In this document: in pieces, positions 29,063-41,482 of the stretch | How positions within the stretch are numbered: the first letter of the stretch is position 1 | How the letters are laid out: every line of letters starts with the position of its first letter | Source of the DNA: Luteibacter mycovicinus | GTDB taxonomy: Bacteria; Pseudomonadota; Gammaproteobacteria; Xanthomonadales; Rhodanobacteraceae | DNA: 64,000 nt | Reading direction: 5' to 3' | NCBI RefSeq assembly: GCF_000745235.1 | Contig: NZ_JQNL01000001.1 | Coordinates: 2,232,001 to 2,296,000 of the forward strand | Translations under genes and position numbers: made by a program | Notes under the pieces: model-generated | Database searches by the model: none | Told to the model about the DNA's origin: nothing | Seen by the model: the letters and a program-made list of their open reading frames with translations, nothing else

Positions 29063-29689
29063 ATGACGTCGCCACTATCCGTTCCTCCCTTGCACGATGA
29101 TGAGATCCATATCTGGCATGGGTCATGGGCCGGTGGTGCCGGTGAGGCGCATTTCGCCGAACTGCTCGCGGCATACGCCGGCCCAGCCGCTCCTCGTATC
29201 GCGCGCGCTGAACACGGCAAGCCCTATTTTCCCGCCCCCTTCGATACCCTTGGTTTCAGCTGGTCGCACAGCGGTGACGTGGCCGTTCTGGCGGTCGGAA
29301 GGGGGCCTGTCGGTTTCCAGGTCGGCGTCGACATCGAGACGATCCGGCCCCGCGCCCGGGCGCTCGAACTATCGCGTCGTTTCTTCGCGGCCAGCGAGAC
29401 GGCATGGCTGGAGACGCTGCCTTCAGCGAACCTGCTGTCCGCTTTCCTAGCGCTGTGGACGGCCAAGGAAGCGGTGCTAAAGGCCCACGGAGGCGGCCTG
29501 TCCTACGGTCTGCATCGCGCGGCCTTTGAGATCGTCGGCAACTGCACGCACCCGAAGGACTTCGACGGCGACATAGCACCCGCGCGGGCCTGGCAGGTGC
29601 ATCCGCTCGGGCTCGCCGACGGAACGGTCGCCGCGGTGGCCTGGCGCGGCGGTGAACGCTCGATCCGCGTCTTCACATCTGCGCTTTGA
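29063..29689 (+). CDS. 4'-phosphopantetheinyl transferase (Sfp-like)
   Basis: 208 residues from ATG 29063. The enzyme moves phosphopantetheine from CoA to a Ser on carrier proteins. The family signature is present: KPYFP in the N-terminal half, FSWSHSGDVAVLAVGR, the metal-binding VGVDIETIRPR (Asp/Glu), and the C-terminal FLALWTAKEAVLKAHGGGL (W-x-x-KEA). Length fits the Sfp/HetI group rather than the shorter AcpS. It diverges from crbS (97-bp gap). The carrier proteins it serves (ACP, NRPS or PKS) are not in this window. A possible attenuator-terminator follows it, before pdxJ. Confidence 0.9.
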   Translation: MTSPLSVPPLHDDEIHIWHGSWAGGAGEAHFAELLAAYAGPAAPRIARAEHGKPYFPAPFDTLGFSWSHSGDVAVLAVGRGPVGFQVGVDIETIRPRARALELSRRFFAASETAWLETLPSANLLSAFLALWTAKEAVLKAHGGGLSYGLHRAAFEIVGNCTHPKDFDGDIAPARAWQVHPLGLADGTVAAVAWRGGERSIRVFTSAL

Positions 29690-29728
29690 ACCTTTTCCCC
29701 GCGAGCCGTGTCTCAGTTACGTGTGTGT

Positions 29729-29821
29729 GTGCGTGACCGTGGAGTGCGCCACAGGGATGTGGCGAGTTATGCTGGGAAGACAGTCATTACGCACGTCGCA
29801 ATGGTGGCGTGCGTTTTTTTT
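29729..29821 (+). promoter_or_regulatory. Candidate attenuator leader of pdxJ
   Basis: A terminator-like hairpin (29789-29799 with 29804-29814, two wobbles, 4-nt loop) runs into eight T (29814-29821), and pdxJ starts only 9 nt later. Its 5' arm ACGCAC can instead pair with upstream GTGCGT (29729-29734), an antiterminator option. Another perfect 7-bp hairpin lies between (29747-29764). A 25-codon frame from ATG 29757 passes through the hairpin, and its TGA overlaps the pdxJ ATG. Regulation is inferred. Confidence 0.45.
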
Positions 29822-29830
29822 GGACGGTCG

Positions 29831-30574
29831 ATGACACTACTCAGCGTAAACCTGAACAAGATCGCCGTGCTGCGCAATTCGCGCGGCGGCAACGAGCCCG
29901 ATATCGCCACCGCGGCGCACACCTGCATCGAGGCAGGTTGCGGCGGCATCACCGTGCATCCGCGGCCCGACATGCGTCATGTCACGCCAGCCGATGTCCG
30001 TGTCATCGCCGGTCTGTTGCGGGGACGCGTCGAATACAACATCGAAGGCAATCCCTTTGCAGGCCCACGCGGCGCTTACCCGGGTCTCCTCGAACTCGCC
30101 CGGGAAGTACGGCCGAATCAGGTCACACTCGTACCGGATGGCGACGGTCAGATCACGTCGGATCACGGCTTCGATCTGACGAAAGACATCGAGACGCTCA
30201 AGCCCATCGTCGCGGCGTTTCGCGAGATCGGTTGCCGTGTCAGTGTCTTCGTCGACGCCGGGGGAGACGGCTTTGCCGAGGCGGCAGCCATCGGTGTGCA
30301 GCGGATCGAGCTCTATACCGGGCCGTACGCCGAAGCGTTTGCCGAGGGCGATGCGCGGAAGCAGCTGGCTGCGTTTTCCGACACGGCGCAACGTGCCCAG
30401 CAGGCCGGCCTCGCCGTGAACGCCGGGCACGATCTGAGCCAGGCAAACCTGGGCACGTTCAAGTCGGCGATTCCCGGCCTGGCCGAGGTGTCGATCGGGC
30501 ACGCGCTGATTGGTGAGGCGTTGTATCAGGGGCTTACCAATACGGTGAAGGCTTATCTCGAGATCTTGTCCTGA
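29831..30574 (+). CDS. pdxJ: Pyridoxine 5'-phosphate synthase
   Basis: 247 residues. PdxJ condenses 1-deoxyxylulose 5-phosphate with 3-amino-2-oxopropyl phosphate, the last ring-forming step of DXP-dependent vitamin B6 synthesis. The TIM-barrel signature motifs are intact: [18 protein letters not shown] at the N-terminus, [63 protein letters not shown], and [15 protein letters not shown] near the C-terminus. The start ATG (29831) begins directly with the family N-terminus; the longer frame upstream runs through the terminator hairpin. It converges on the exbD2 end, and a shared terminator lies between. Cytoplasmic octamer in known members. Confidence 0.95.
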   Translation: MTLLSVNLNKIAVLRNSRGGNEPDIATAAHTCIEAGCGGITVHPRPDMRHVTPADVRVIAGLLRGRVEYNIEGNPFAGPRGAYPGLLELAREVRPNQVTLVPDGDGQITSDHGFDLTKDIETLKPIVAAFREIGCRVSVFVDAGGDGFAEAAAIGVQRIELYTGPYAEAFAEGDARKQLAAFSDTAQRAQQAGLAVNAGHDLSQANLGTFKSAIPGLAEVSIGHALIGEALYQGLTNTVKAYLEILS

Positions 30575-30582
30575 GGCGGCTG

Positions 30583-30609
30583 GAATCGCCAGCAGGGCTG
30601 ACTCCCTAC
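30583..30609. repeat. Half REP element downstream of pdxJ
   Basis: The sequence is the reverse of the arm at 51696-51721 (GTAGGAGCCAGCCCTGCTGG type) with two differences. A single unpaired copy next to the pdxJ/exbD2 terminator. Confidence 0.6.
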
Positions 30610-30620
30610 AGGAGCAAAAA

Positions 30621-30647
30621 AAAACCCCGCCGAATGGCGGGGTTTTT
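30621..30647. terminator. Bidirectional terminator between pdxJ and exbD2
   Basis: AAAACCCCGCC (30621-30631), loop GAAT, GGCGGGGTTTTT (30636-30647), with an A-run of nine bases on the left flank. It serves pdxJ on the plus strand and exbD2 on the minus strand. Confidence 0.92.
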
Positions 30648-30670
30648 CGTCTAACCGGACAGACCGTGGA

Positions 30671-31078
30671 TCAGTTCGAGTTAACGAAACCGATCTTGGT
30701 CAGGCCCTGGCCCTTAGCGTCGGAAAGCACGCGAGCCACGACCTCGTACTGTGCCGCGTCGTCCGCGTCGATCTGCAGTTCCGGCTGGTTCGACTGCGTG
30801 GCGATCACCGCGATCTGGGCCTTGAGGCCAAGCTCGTCAACCGGCGTATCGTTCCAGTACAGCGAGCCATCCTGGCGAATCTGCAGCCGGACGGGATCCG
30901 GCGGATTCTCTGGGTTCTGCACGTTCGGGTTCGGCTGCGGAAGATCGATCTTGATCTTATGCGACAGCATCGGCGCCGTAATCATGAAGATGATGAGCAG
31001 AACCAGCATGACGTCGACGAGCGGCGTCACGTTGATGTCCGCCATGGGACCACCAGAGTTGCCTGAGCTGAATGCCAT
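30671..31078 (-). CDS. exbD2: ExbD-type biopolymer transport protein, second copy
   Basis: 135 residues. One membrane helix near 23-42 with the conserved proton-pathway Asp in NVTPLVDVMLVLLIIFMITA, then a periplasmic domain. ExbD and ExbB form the proton-driven motor that energises TonB. It is the last gene of tonB-exbB-exbD1-exbD2 and lies 5 bp after exbD1. The membrane part is almost identical to exbD1, while the periplasmic half has diverged. This double-exbD layout is known from Xanthomonas, where exbD2 is dispensable for iron uptake. A bidirectional terminator follows. Confidence 0.93.
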   Translation of the reverse strand: MAFSSGNSGGPMADINVTPLVDVMLVLLIIFMITAPMLSHKIKIDLPQPNPNVQNPENPPDPVRLQIRQDGSLYWNDTPVDELGLKAQIAVIATQSNQPELQIDADDAAQYEVVARVLSDAKGQGLTKIGFVNSN

Positions 31079-31083
31079 GTTCG

Positions 31084-31497
31084 TTACTCCTTGCCGGTCG
31101 ACATGAAGCCGACGTGGACCATACCGGCTTCCTTGGCATCGCCAAGGATCTTCTTCACCACCTTATATTCGGTGGTGCGGTCCGCACGGATCTGGAGTTC
31201 CGGCTGCGGCGACTTCGCCGCCGCAACCGCGAACTGAGCCTTCAGTTCAGCCTCGCTGACTTCACCGTCATTGAGGAAGTACGTACCGTCCGGCTTGACC
31301 GCGAGATCCATCGGTTCGACCGGGGTGTCATCCTTAACGTTCGGATTAGCCTTCGGCAGATCGATCTGGACCTTATGGGACATCAGGGGCGCCGTGATCA
31401 TGAAGATGATCAGCAGAACCAGCATCACGTCGACGAGCGGCGTGACGTTGATATCTGACATCGGACCGCCGCTGTTGCCACCGCTGGACATAGCCAT
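31084..31497 (-). CDS. exbD1: ExbD-type biopolymer transport protein
   Basis: 137 residues. Same layout as its neighbour: short cytoplasmic tail rich in Ser/Gly, helix VDVMLVLLIIFMITAPLMSH with the essential Asp, and a periplasmic domain ending in MVHVGFMST. It works with ExbB and TonB to couple the proton gradient to outer-membrane receptors. It begins 11 bp after exbB. The tandem copy arose by duplication: both N-termini read SSG-NSGGPM-DINVTPLVD. Confidence 0.93.
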   Translation of the reverse strand: MAMSSGGNSGGPMSDINVTPLVDVMLVLLIIFMITAPLMSHKVQIDLPKANPNVKDDTPVEPMDLAVKPDGTYFLNDGEVSEAELKAQFAVAAAKSPQPELQIRADRTTEYKVVKKILGDAKEAGMVHVGFMSTGKE

Positions 31498-31508
31498 GGG
31501 TCAGCTCC

Positions 31509-32276
31509 TTACTTCTTGACGACGACCGGCGCCGTACCTTCGACGCGAGCGCCGGTGGCGAAGAAGTCGTGCAGGTCGTGCGCGAATTCGTCGAACTTGG
31601 CGTAGGTCAGGCGGTTGGAGCGCATGAAGAAGTTGTATGCGAGCACGGCCGGGATAGCAGTGAACAGACCGAACGCGGTCATGATCAGAGCTTCACCGAC
31701 GGGACCGGCAACCTTATCCATCGACGCGGAACCCGAAGCGGCGATACCGATAAGCGCGTGGTAGATACCCCACACCGTACCGAGAAGACCGATGAACGGG
31801 GCCGACGAACCGACCGTGGCGAGCAGGGTCAGGCCGCCTTCCAGACGCAGGCTCTCGCGAGCCACGGCCTGGCGCAGAGCGCGGTCGATGAATTCCGAAC
31901 GCGACAGCGTCTCGGCGAGGCGACCGCCAGCAGCCTGCTGGTGGTGAGCAACGGCCGACGCGGCGTCGAGCGCGATCTTCGAGAACGGTTCGCCCTTCGG
32001 CTGCTCTTCGAGCATACGGATGGCTTCCTGCGTCGACGAGGTGTTCCAGAAGCCCTGGATGACCTTGTCGGCGCGCGCACGCACCATGCTGTTACGGATG
32101 AAGTTGGCGACGATGAAGTACCACGAGAGCACGGACATCGCGACCAGCACCACGAACACGATCCAACCGAGCGGATCGAAGTTGTGGATAAGGTGATCGA
32201 AGCCCATCTGCTTGAGGGCGTCGGCGTTGGAGTTTTGACCTGGCTGTGCAGGCTGAGCGGAGGTGTCTTGCAACAT
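31509..32276 (-). CDS. exbB: ExbB proton channel component of the TonB motor
   Basis: 255 residues. Three membrane helices: WIVFVVLVAMSVLSWYFIVA (about 37-57), GLTLLATVGSSAPFIGLLGT (150-170) and the pore helix VGEALIMTAFGLFTAIPAVL (190-212). The signature around GLLGTVWGIYHALIGI is typical for MotA/TolQ/ExbB. In the known complex five ExbB surround ExbD. It lies 53 bp behind tonB and in one operon with both exbD genes. No anomaly seen. Confidence 0.95.
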   Translation of the reverse strand: MLQDTSAQPAQPGQNSNADALKQMGFDHLIHNFDPLGWIVFVVLVAMSVLSWYFIVANFIRNSMVRARADKVIQGFWNTSSTQEAIRMLEEQPKGEPFSKIALDAASAVAHHQQAAGGRLAETLSRSEFIDRALRQAVARESLRLEGGLTLLATVGSSAPFIGLLGTVWGIYHALIGIAASGSASMDKVAGPVGEALIMTAFGLFTAIPAVLAYNFFMRSNRLTYAKFDEFAHDLHDFFATGARVEGTAPVVVKK

Positions 32277-32329
32277 AACGCTACCCTTGGGAAGTCAAGC
32301 GTGAACTTAAAAGATGTAAGTGTGGGGGC

Positions 32330-32992
32330 TTACAGCTGGTTTAGGTTGAACGTAACGGGGACACGTGCATAGCCTTCTACAGGTTGGCCGCCTCGTTTAC
32401 CCGGGTTGAATTTCCAGTTCCTGGCCGCGTCTTCTGCTGCCTTGTCCAGTTCGCGGAAACCGCTCGACTGATCGACTTTGACATCCTTCGGCGAACCGTC
32501 GACACCAACGAGAACCAGAAGTACCACCGTACCTTCGTGCCGCTGACGCACCGCCTGAGGCGGATACTTTGGCGGGTTACGCTGACGGTACGACATATCC
32601 GCGGTAGCTGCGATATCTGCCGGCGGAGCTGGCGGCGCGGGAGGCGCCGGCGGCGGTGCCGGAACAGGGTTCGAGCTCGCCTCTTCAACTGCCGGCGGCG
32701 GTGGAGCCGGCGGCGGCGGAGTCGGCGGCGGCTTCACCTGCTGAATGATTTTCGGCGGCGGCTGCTTGGGTGGTTCCGGCGGCGGCGGCGGCGGAGGGGG
32801 CGGGGGCGGCGGCGGCTCGATAAAATCGACCTGCACAACCTTCTCCTTCTGCTTTTCCTGCGTCTTGGGCGGCGCCATCGGCGCAACAAGCACAAGGAAA
32901 GCGAACGAGTGCAGAGCGATGGCGACTGCCAACGCGCTGGTGCGCCCCCAACTAAACGGCGCTTGGCCGGTTGATTCGTTACTTGAGGCCAT
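32330..32992 (-). CDS. tonB: TonB energy transducer
   Basis: 220 residues. An N-terminal membrane anchor (about 17-40, ALAVAIALHSFAFLVLVAPM, with the conserved Ser-His motif) is followed by a very proline-rich periplasmic spacer (about 59-120, including an unbroken run of thirteen Pro). The C-terminal TonB domain (about 135-220) reads NPPKYPPQAVRQRHEGTVVL, VDQSSGFRELDKAA and VPVTFNL. It transmits proton-motive energy to TonB-dependent receptors for iron complexes and carbohydrates. First gene of the tonB-exbB-exbD1-exbD2 operon. Confidence 0.95.
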   Translation of the reverse strand: MASSNESTGQAPFSWGRTSALAVAIALHSFAFLVLVAPMAPPKTQEKQKEKVVQVDFIEPPPPPPPPPPPPPEPPKQPPPKIIQQVKPPPTPPPPAPPPPAVEEASSNPVPAPPPAPPAPPAPPADIAATADMSYRQRNPPKYPPQAVRQRHEGTVVLLVLVGVDGSPKDVKVDQSSGFRELDKAAEDAARNWKFNPGKRGGQPVEGYARVPVTFNLNQL

Positions 32993-33190
32993 CAGTCACT
33001 ATCAAGAGCTAATCAAGCGGAAGTGAGCCCGCACTGCTGAGTCCGACGTTCGGCATTTGACATTGCCGAAAACGCAGGTTTCTGCAAGCGGAAAGATATG
33101 CAAGTTACACCAGCATATGGCGTTTGTATAGCGCCTGAAGGGAGGATTTATGACGCTTGAAAATCCCCACTCCCGGCACTTTACAGACGC

Positions 33191-34492
33191 TTACTTGGTG
33201 TTGTTTGCATTTTTCAACCAGGCGTTGGCCTTGGCAGACGTTTCAGGGTCCTGCGCCGCGAGCTTCATGTCCGCGATAGCACCCTGCTTGTTCTTCTGAC
33301 CACGCTTGGCTTCCGCGCGCACCATATAGGCCTGGCCTTTATGCTGAACGCCCTTGCTGATGGCATCCGTCACCGACTTCTCAGCGGCGGCGTATTGATT
33401 CTTCTGCAGCTGGAGGCGCGCCACGCTGAGCGTGACCTCACCATCCTTCGCGAGCGGGGCGGCCTTCTGGTAGGCAGCGAGAGCCGCGCTCTCGTTGCCA
33501 CCGGTGATGGCGGCGTCGCCCTGGAGCTTGTAGACCTCAGCCGACGGCTTGACGATGCCCTTGGCCAGACCATCTTCGAGAACCGCCTGCGCCTTCGACG
33601 CGTTGGCTTCCTGGCGGTCGGTATGGTCCTGACCGTCGATCAGGTAGACCTTGGCAAGATTGATGTAGAGCTTTTCGTCCTTGAACGCGCCAGCGGCACG
33701 GCCCTTCTCGAGCAGCGCGATCGCTTCCGGATACTTCTGCGCCTGGATCAGCGAGGAAGCCGCGTTCTGCATCGCGGTGGGGTCGTTCGGATTCTTGGCG
33801 AGTTCGGCCGATGCGAGCTCGGCGGCCTTGTCGCCCTGGCCCGTCTCCGCATAGCTGGCGGCAAGGATCTGGTCCCACGAACCCTGCGGCTTCGCGTCCG
33901 GCATCGACTTCGCCTTGTTGATGGCGGCGATGGCTTCCGGATACTTCTCGAGGCGGTAATCGATGTTGCCCTCGAGGCCGTACGAATCGGCGGTTTCCTT
34001 CTTGCCTTCAGCGCGCCATTCCTGCAGCGACTGCAACGCCGGAGCGTACTGCTCGTCGGCGACGAGGAACTGGGTGTACATGTACTTGAGCTGGAAGTAC
34101 GTGTCGTTCGGCATGACGCCGATATCGAGCGCCTGCTTGAGCGTGGTGATCGCGCCCTTCACGTCGCCGTCGTTGTACTTCATGTTGGCGAGGCCCTGAA
34201 GAGCGAGCGCCTGCGCGTACTTGCTGCTGGTGGCCGTACCGTCAGCCAGCGGCGTCAGGATCTGGGTGGCCTTCTCCTTGTCGCCGTTGTTGGCGGCGTC
34301 GAGGCCCTCGTTGATGGCCTTCTGGTCCTTCTCGCTCTTGAGGTCGAGCTTGGGCTCCGTACGCGTGGCGTTCGGATACAGCGCTTCTTTCTTGTCCTTG
34401 GGCGCCGCGTCTTTGGCAGAGACTGCGCCAGTGGCGAGGGAAAGAGCGACCGCCGTGGCGAGCGCGAGCTTTGCGAAGGAACCCTGTTTCAT
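33191..34492 (-). CDS. Periplasmic TPR-repeat protein
   Basis: 433 residues. Signal peptide (about 1-26, LALATAVALSLATGAVSA) with cleavage after SAKD or SA. The mature protein is alpha-helical with repeated TPR-like pairs, for example AQALALQGLANMKYNDGDVK, YGLEGNIDYRLEKYPEAIAA and DPTAMQNAASSLIQAQKYPE. TPR domains are protein-docking scaffolds. Its position upstream of, and co-oriented with, the tonB operon (198-bp gap) recalls TPR proteins coupled to Ton systems, but no partner can be named. The Ala/Lys-rich composition is typical of periplasmic solenoids. Confidence 0.85.
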   Translation of the reverse strand: MKQGSFAKLALATAVALSLATGAVSAKDAAPKDKKEALYPNATRTEPKLDLKSEKDQKAINEGLDAANNGDKEKATQILTPLADGTATSSKYAQALALQGLANMKYNDGDVKGAITTLKQALDIGVMPNDTYFQLKYMYTQFLVADEQYAPALQSLQEWRAEGKKETADSYGLEGNIDYRLEKYPEAIAAINKAKSMPDAKPQGSWDQILAASYAETGQGDKAAELASAELAKNPNDPTAMQNAASSLIQAQKYPEAIALLEKGRAAGAFKDEKLYINLAKVYLIDGQDHTDRQEANASKAQAVLEDGLAKGIVKPSAEVYKLQGDAAITGGNESAALAAYQKAAPLAKDGEVTLSVARLQLQKNQYAAAEKSVTDAISKGVQHKGQAYMVRAEAKRGQKNKQGAIADMKLAAQDPETSAKANAWLKNANNTK

Positions 34493-34710
34493 CGAATGAC
34501 CTCAGGCTGTAGGACTCGGCGCACAACAAGCAGCACCGGGGGACTACAGAGGTTAACCCGATTTCATTCCTAAGAACAAGTCGCAGTGCGATAAAAAAGA
34601 AGAGTCAAAACAATGACTTGTTATATGTTTGTTGGCGCGGTGCAAATTCACCAGCCTTTCGGCCCTTGAAAATGGCGTTTTCGTCTTTCCTCGGAGCGAT
34701 GCCGCGTTGC

Positions 34711-34751
34711 GCAAAAAAGAAGAGCCCGGTCGCATCGCTGCGACCGGGCTC
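34711..34751 (-). terminator. Terminator of gyrB
   Basis: A perfect 13-bp stem (34722-34734 with 34739-34751, loop TCGC) is followed on the minus strand by TTCTTTTTTGC. It ends the dnaA-dnaN-recF-gyrB direction of transcription. Confidence 0.9.
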
Positions 34752-34775
34752 GACATCGGCAAGGGCAACCGTGGA

Positions 34776-38371
<3,596 letters not shown>

Positions 38372-38468
38372 GCTGCCCTGCTTTTCCTGGCCATGCGTCG
38401 AAACGAACGACGCCGGGGTGTCGAAGACATCCCCGGCGTCGGTGGCCGAACTTTAGCGTGGATAGGTG

Positions 38469-39569
38469 TCAGAGGCGAAGCGGCATCACCACGTGGCGGG
38501 CCTCATCATTGCCTTCTTCCTGCAGAAGACAGCTCGACTGGGCATCACGAAGGTTGATCCGGACCTTGTCGCCACGCAGCGCACCCAGTGCGTCGAGCAG
38601 GTAACCCACGTTGAACCCGACCGCGAGGTCGTCGACGACGGTCTCAGCTTCGACTTCTTCCTGGGCTTCTTCCTGCTCCGGGTTATGCGCAACGATCTTG
38701 ATGCGACCCGGCGTCAGCTCGAGCTTTACGCCGCGGTACTTCTCGTTGGACAGGATCGCGGCGCGCTGCAGGGCGCTGCGCAGCACATCGCGCTCGATCG
38801 TGGCCGACTTGTCGGCGCCAAGCGGAATGACCGCTTCGTAGTCCGGGAAGCGACCATCGATCAGCTTCGAGGTGAACACGACGCCGCCGCGACGAACACG
38901 CAGGTGATTGCGCCCGAATTCGAGTTCGACCGAGCCCTCGCCCGCTTCGAACAGGCCAATCAGCTCGTTCACGCCCTTACGGGGAATGATGATCTGACGG
39001 CGTGCCGACACCGAGCTCTCCAGCTTCGTTTCCTTCAGCGCCAGGCGGTGGCCGTCGGTCGCGACGCAACGCAGCGTGTGCTCCTGCAGGTCGAGCAGCA
39101 TGCCGTTGAGGTAGTACCGGACGTCCTGATTGGCCATCGCGAACGCCGTACGGTCCATCAGATCGCGCAGAACTTCCTCAGGCAGCGTCACGCGCTCGAC
39201 GAGTTCGATCTCGTCGATGGTCGGGAACTCGCTCGACGGCAGCGTCGCCAGCGTAAAGCGGCTGCGACCCGCGTTCAGCGCGATGCGCTCGCCGTTGAGC
39301 TTTAGGTCGATTTTCGCGCCGTCAGGCAATGCGCGAACGATGTCGAACAGCTTGCGCGCCGGAATCGTGATTTCACCGTCCTGCACCGAGTCAGCCGCAG
39401 TCGTCGCGACCATTTCGACTTCGAGGTCGGTACCGGTGAACGAAACCTCATTACCGGAAGCGCGAACCAGGAGGTTGGCCAGTACCGGCAGCGTCTGTCG
39501 ACGTTCGACAACGCCTACGACTTGCTGCAGGGGTTTGAGCAGAACTTCCCTCTGGATGCTGAATTGCAT
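38469..39569 (-). CDS. dnaN: DNA polymerase III beta sliding clamp
   Basis: 366 residues, matching the E. coli clamp in length. Three clamp domains run in order: MQFSIQREVLLKPLQQVVGV opens domain 1, and the usual LPVLANLLVRASGNEVSFTG follows. The C-terminal pocket region ends in the conserved SSCLLQEEGNDEARHVVMPL-type segment that binds clamp partners. GCAGGAGAAGGGG precedes the ATG. It lies 213 bp from dnaA with the oriC candidate between, and transcribes toward recF and gyrB. Confidence 0.97.
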   Translation of the reverse strand: MQFSIQREVLLKPLQQVVGVVERRQTLPVLANLLVRASGNEVSFTGTDLEVEMVATTAADSVQDGEITIPARKLFDIVRALPDGAKIDLKLNGERIALNAGRSRFTLATLPSSEFPTIDEIELVERVTLPEEVLRDLMDRTAFAMANQDVRYYLNGMLLDLQEHTLRCVATDGHRLALKETKLESSVSARRQIIIPRKGVNELIGLFEAGEGSVELEFGRNHLRVRRGGVVFTSKLIDGRFPDYEAVIPLGADKSATIERDVLRSALQRAAILSNEKYRGVKLELTPGRIKIVAHNPEQEEAQEEVEAETVVDDLAVGFNVGYLLDALGALRGDKVRINLRDAQSSCLLQEEGNDEARHVVMPLRL

Positions 39570-39782
39570 GCGCCCCTTCTCCTGCTTTTAATGTTTTTAA
39601 GATTTATTTAGTGGTTGTTGTTAGGGCGGTGGATAAGTAGACAAGACGGAAAAACTATTGAATTTCAGTACCTTGGCATTTCATATCGATTGCGCCTAAC
39701 CGGTCGTGCTATGTGGGTGTCTTGTGGATAACTTCGAGGGTCGATTTCATCCTCTGTCCATCCACCTATTATCCACAGGTTC
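39570..39782. other. Candidate replication origin oriC with DnaA boxes
   Basis: An AT-rich 213-bp gap between dnaA and dnaN. Perfect DnaA boxes TTATCCACA lie at 39769-39777 (plus) and 39723-39731 (minus), and a one-mismatch box (TTATCCACC, minus) at 39628-39636. The stretch 39586-39622 is very T/A-rich and suits a DNA-unwinding element. The parS sites and the divergent rpmH side fit an origin here. The gap upstream of dnaA (41145-41334) shows no perfect box. Confidence 0.75.
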
Positions 39783-41144
39783 TCAGCCCGTCAAGATACG
39801 GATGAGCTGTTCCCAGTCCTGCCTCATCCGTACGTCTTTCTCGCAAAAGCCCCGGATCGTCCGGCATGCATGCAGCACCGTCGTGTGGTCACGACCGCCA
39901 AAGGCCTCACCGATCTCAGGCAGGCTGTGCTCGGTCAGTTCCTTGGACAGGGCCATGGCTACCTGCCGGGGCCGCGCCAGAGAGCGCACACGGCGTTTGG
40001 AGAGAAGATCCGACAGACGCACCTGGTAATAGTCGGCCACCGTCTTCTGGATGTTCGGCACCGTGACCGCCTGCGCGTGCGTATTCAGCAGGTCACGCAG
40101 CGTCTCTTCCGCGAAGTCCGTGGTGATCGGCTTGCGATAGAAGTTGGCCCGTGCCGCCAGGGTATTCAGTGCGCCCTCGAGATCGCGGACGTTGGACCGG
40201 ATCCGTTTGGCCAGCAGCATCGCCACGTCCTCCGACACCTCCATATCCTTCTCCGCCGCCTTGGACAGAAGAATGGCGGCACGGGTCTCGAAGTCCGGCG
40301 GCTCGATCGCTACCGACAGACCCCAGCCCAGACGCGACTTCAGGCGGGGCTCGAGTTTGTCGAGCTCCTTCGGATAGCGATCGCAGGTGAGGATGATCTG
40401 CTGCTTGGATTCGAACAACGCGTTGAAGGTATGGAAGAACTCCTCCTGCGTCGTGTCTTTGCCGGCGAAAAACTGGATATCGTCGATCAGCAGCGCATCC
40501 ACCGTCCGGAAGCGACGCTTGAACTCATCCATGTTCTTCTGCTGCAGCGCCTTGACCATGCCGCTGACGAACTGCTCCGAGCGGAGGTAGAGCACCTTCG
40601 CGCCGGGATTGTTCTGCAGCAGCATGTTGCCTGCGGCATGCATCAGGTGGGTCTTGCCCAGGCCGGTACCGCCATAAAGAAGAAGCGGGTTGTAAGCGCG
40701 GCCGGGATTCATCGCCACCTGCATCGCCGCGGCCTTGCCGAGCTGGTTCGACTTGCCTTCGACGAAGGTTTCGAACGTGTAATGCAGATCCAGGTTGTGA
40801 ACGTGCGGCGGCTCCGGAGCGGCTTCCGGCGCACGCGATGCCGGCTGATGCGACGGCGAGGGAGATGGCGTCGCACTGCTGACACGAACGGGCACCGGCC
40901 GTCCGCCGGACGAGCCGACTTCCAGCCGCACCGTGACCGGGTGACCGATCAGATGTCCCGCGATCGTCTGGATCTTGTCCAGATACTGATCGCGGATGGT
41001 GTCCAGCGAATACGGGTTGGGCGCATACAGGTGCAGCCCGGAAGCGTCTTCCCTGGCCTGCAGCGGCATGAGCCAGGTATGGACTTCCTCGGCGGTCAAT
41101 TCGCCTTCAAGACGCTCGAGACAGCGCCTCCAAAGATCACTCAT
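39783..41144 (-). CDS. dnaA: Chromosomal replication initiator DnaA
   Basis: 453 residues from ATG 41144 ([20 protein letters not shown]). Domain I (1 to about 85) contacts DnaB. A Pro/Ser-rich linker follows (about 85-120). The AAA+ domain starts [18 protein letters not shown], with Walker [21 protein letters not shown] and Walker [17 protein letters not shown]. The C-terminal DNA-binding domain ends with [40 protein letters not shown]. Length is within the family range. The longer open frame to 41312 is not supported by the family N-terminus. Confidence 0.97.
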   Translation of the reverse strand: MSDLWRRCLERLEGELTAEEVHTWLMPLQAREDASGLHLYAPNPYSLDTIRDQYLDKIQTIAGHLIGHPVTVRLEVGSSGGRPVPVRVSSATPSPSPSHQPASRAPEAAPEPPHVHNLDLHYTFETFVEGKSNQLGKAAAMQVAMNPGRAYNPLLLYGGTGLGKTHLMHAAGNMLLQNNPGAKVLYLRSEQFVSGMVKALQQKNMDEFKRRFRTVDALLIDDIQFFAGKDTTQEEFFHTFNALFESKQQIILTCDRYPKELDKLEPRLKSRLGWGLSVAIEPPDFETRAAILLSKAAEKDMEVSEDVAMLLAKRIRSNVRDLEGALNTLAARANFYRKPITTDFAEETLRDLLNTHAQAVTVPNIQKTVADYYQVRLSDLLSKRRVRSLARPRQVAMALSKELTEHSLPEIGEAFGGRDHTTVLHACRTIRGFCEKDVRMRQDWEQLIRILTG

Positions 41145-41266
41145 CGGGTATTCTTGCCACAGAAGGGGCGCTTGCGCGCGGGGTGGACGCCCAAGTCTAC
41201 CAGCGTTCCGGCCCCCCGCCGGACTCCCCCACGGCGAAGGTCGATCACGGGCTATGGCCCAACCGG

Positions 41267-41296
41267 TTGACAGTCCTCGGGATTGTCGGACATACT
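41267..41296 (+). promoter_or_regulatory. Promoter of the rpmH operon
   Basis: Consensus TTGACA (41267-41272), 18-bp spacer, CATACT (41291-41296), about 30 nt before the likely leader of rpmH. The perfect -35 makes this the best promoter match seen in the window. Confidence 0.65.
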
Positions 41297-41334
41297 TGCC
41301 GGCCATATTCAATCTTCACCCGGATGTCTTCGCC

Positions 41335-41469
41335 ATGAAGCGTACTTTCCAGCCCAGCTTGCTCAAGCGCGCCCGTACCCACGGCTTCCGTGCACGCATG
41401 GCGACCGCCGACGGCCGCAAGATCATCAACGCCCGCCGTGCCAAGGGTCGCAAGCGTCTGATCCCGTAA
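41335..41469 (+). CDS. rpmH: Ribosomal protein L34
   Basis: 44 residues, below the usual size cutoff for gene calls. [20 protein letters not shown] followed by [10 protein letters not shown] and [14 protein letters not shown]: the full L34 sequence with its strongly basic composition. Component of the large ribosomal subunit. It diverges from dnaA and leads rpmH-rnpA-yidC, the standard origin-proximal order. A consensus TTGACA promoter precedes it. Confidence 0.97.
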   Translation: MKRTFQPSLLKRARTHGFRARMATADGRKIINARRAKGRKRLIP

Positions 41470-41482
41470 TCGGGCGACGGTC

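Noticed and set aside
39870..41270. 466-codon plus-strand frame antisense to dnaA
   Set aside because: DnaA is unambiguous on the minus strand; the frame covers it and has no domain.
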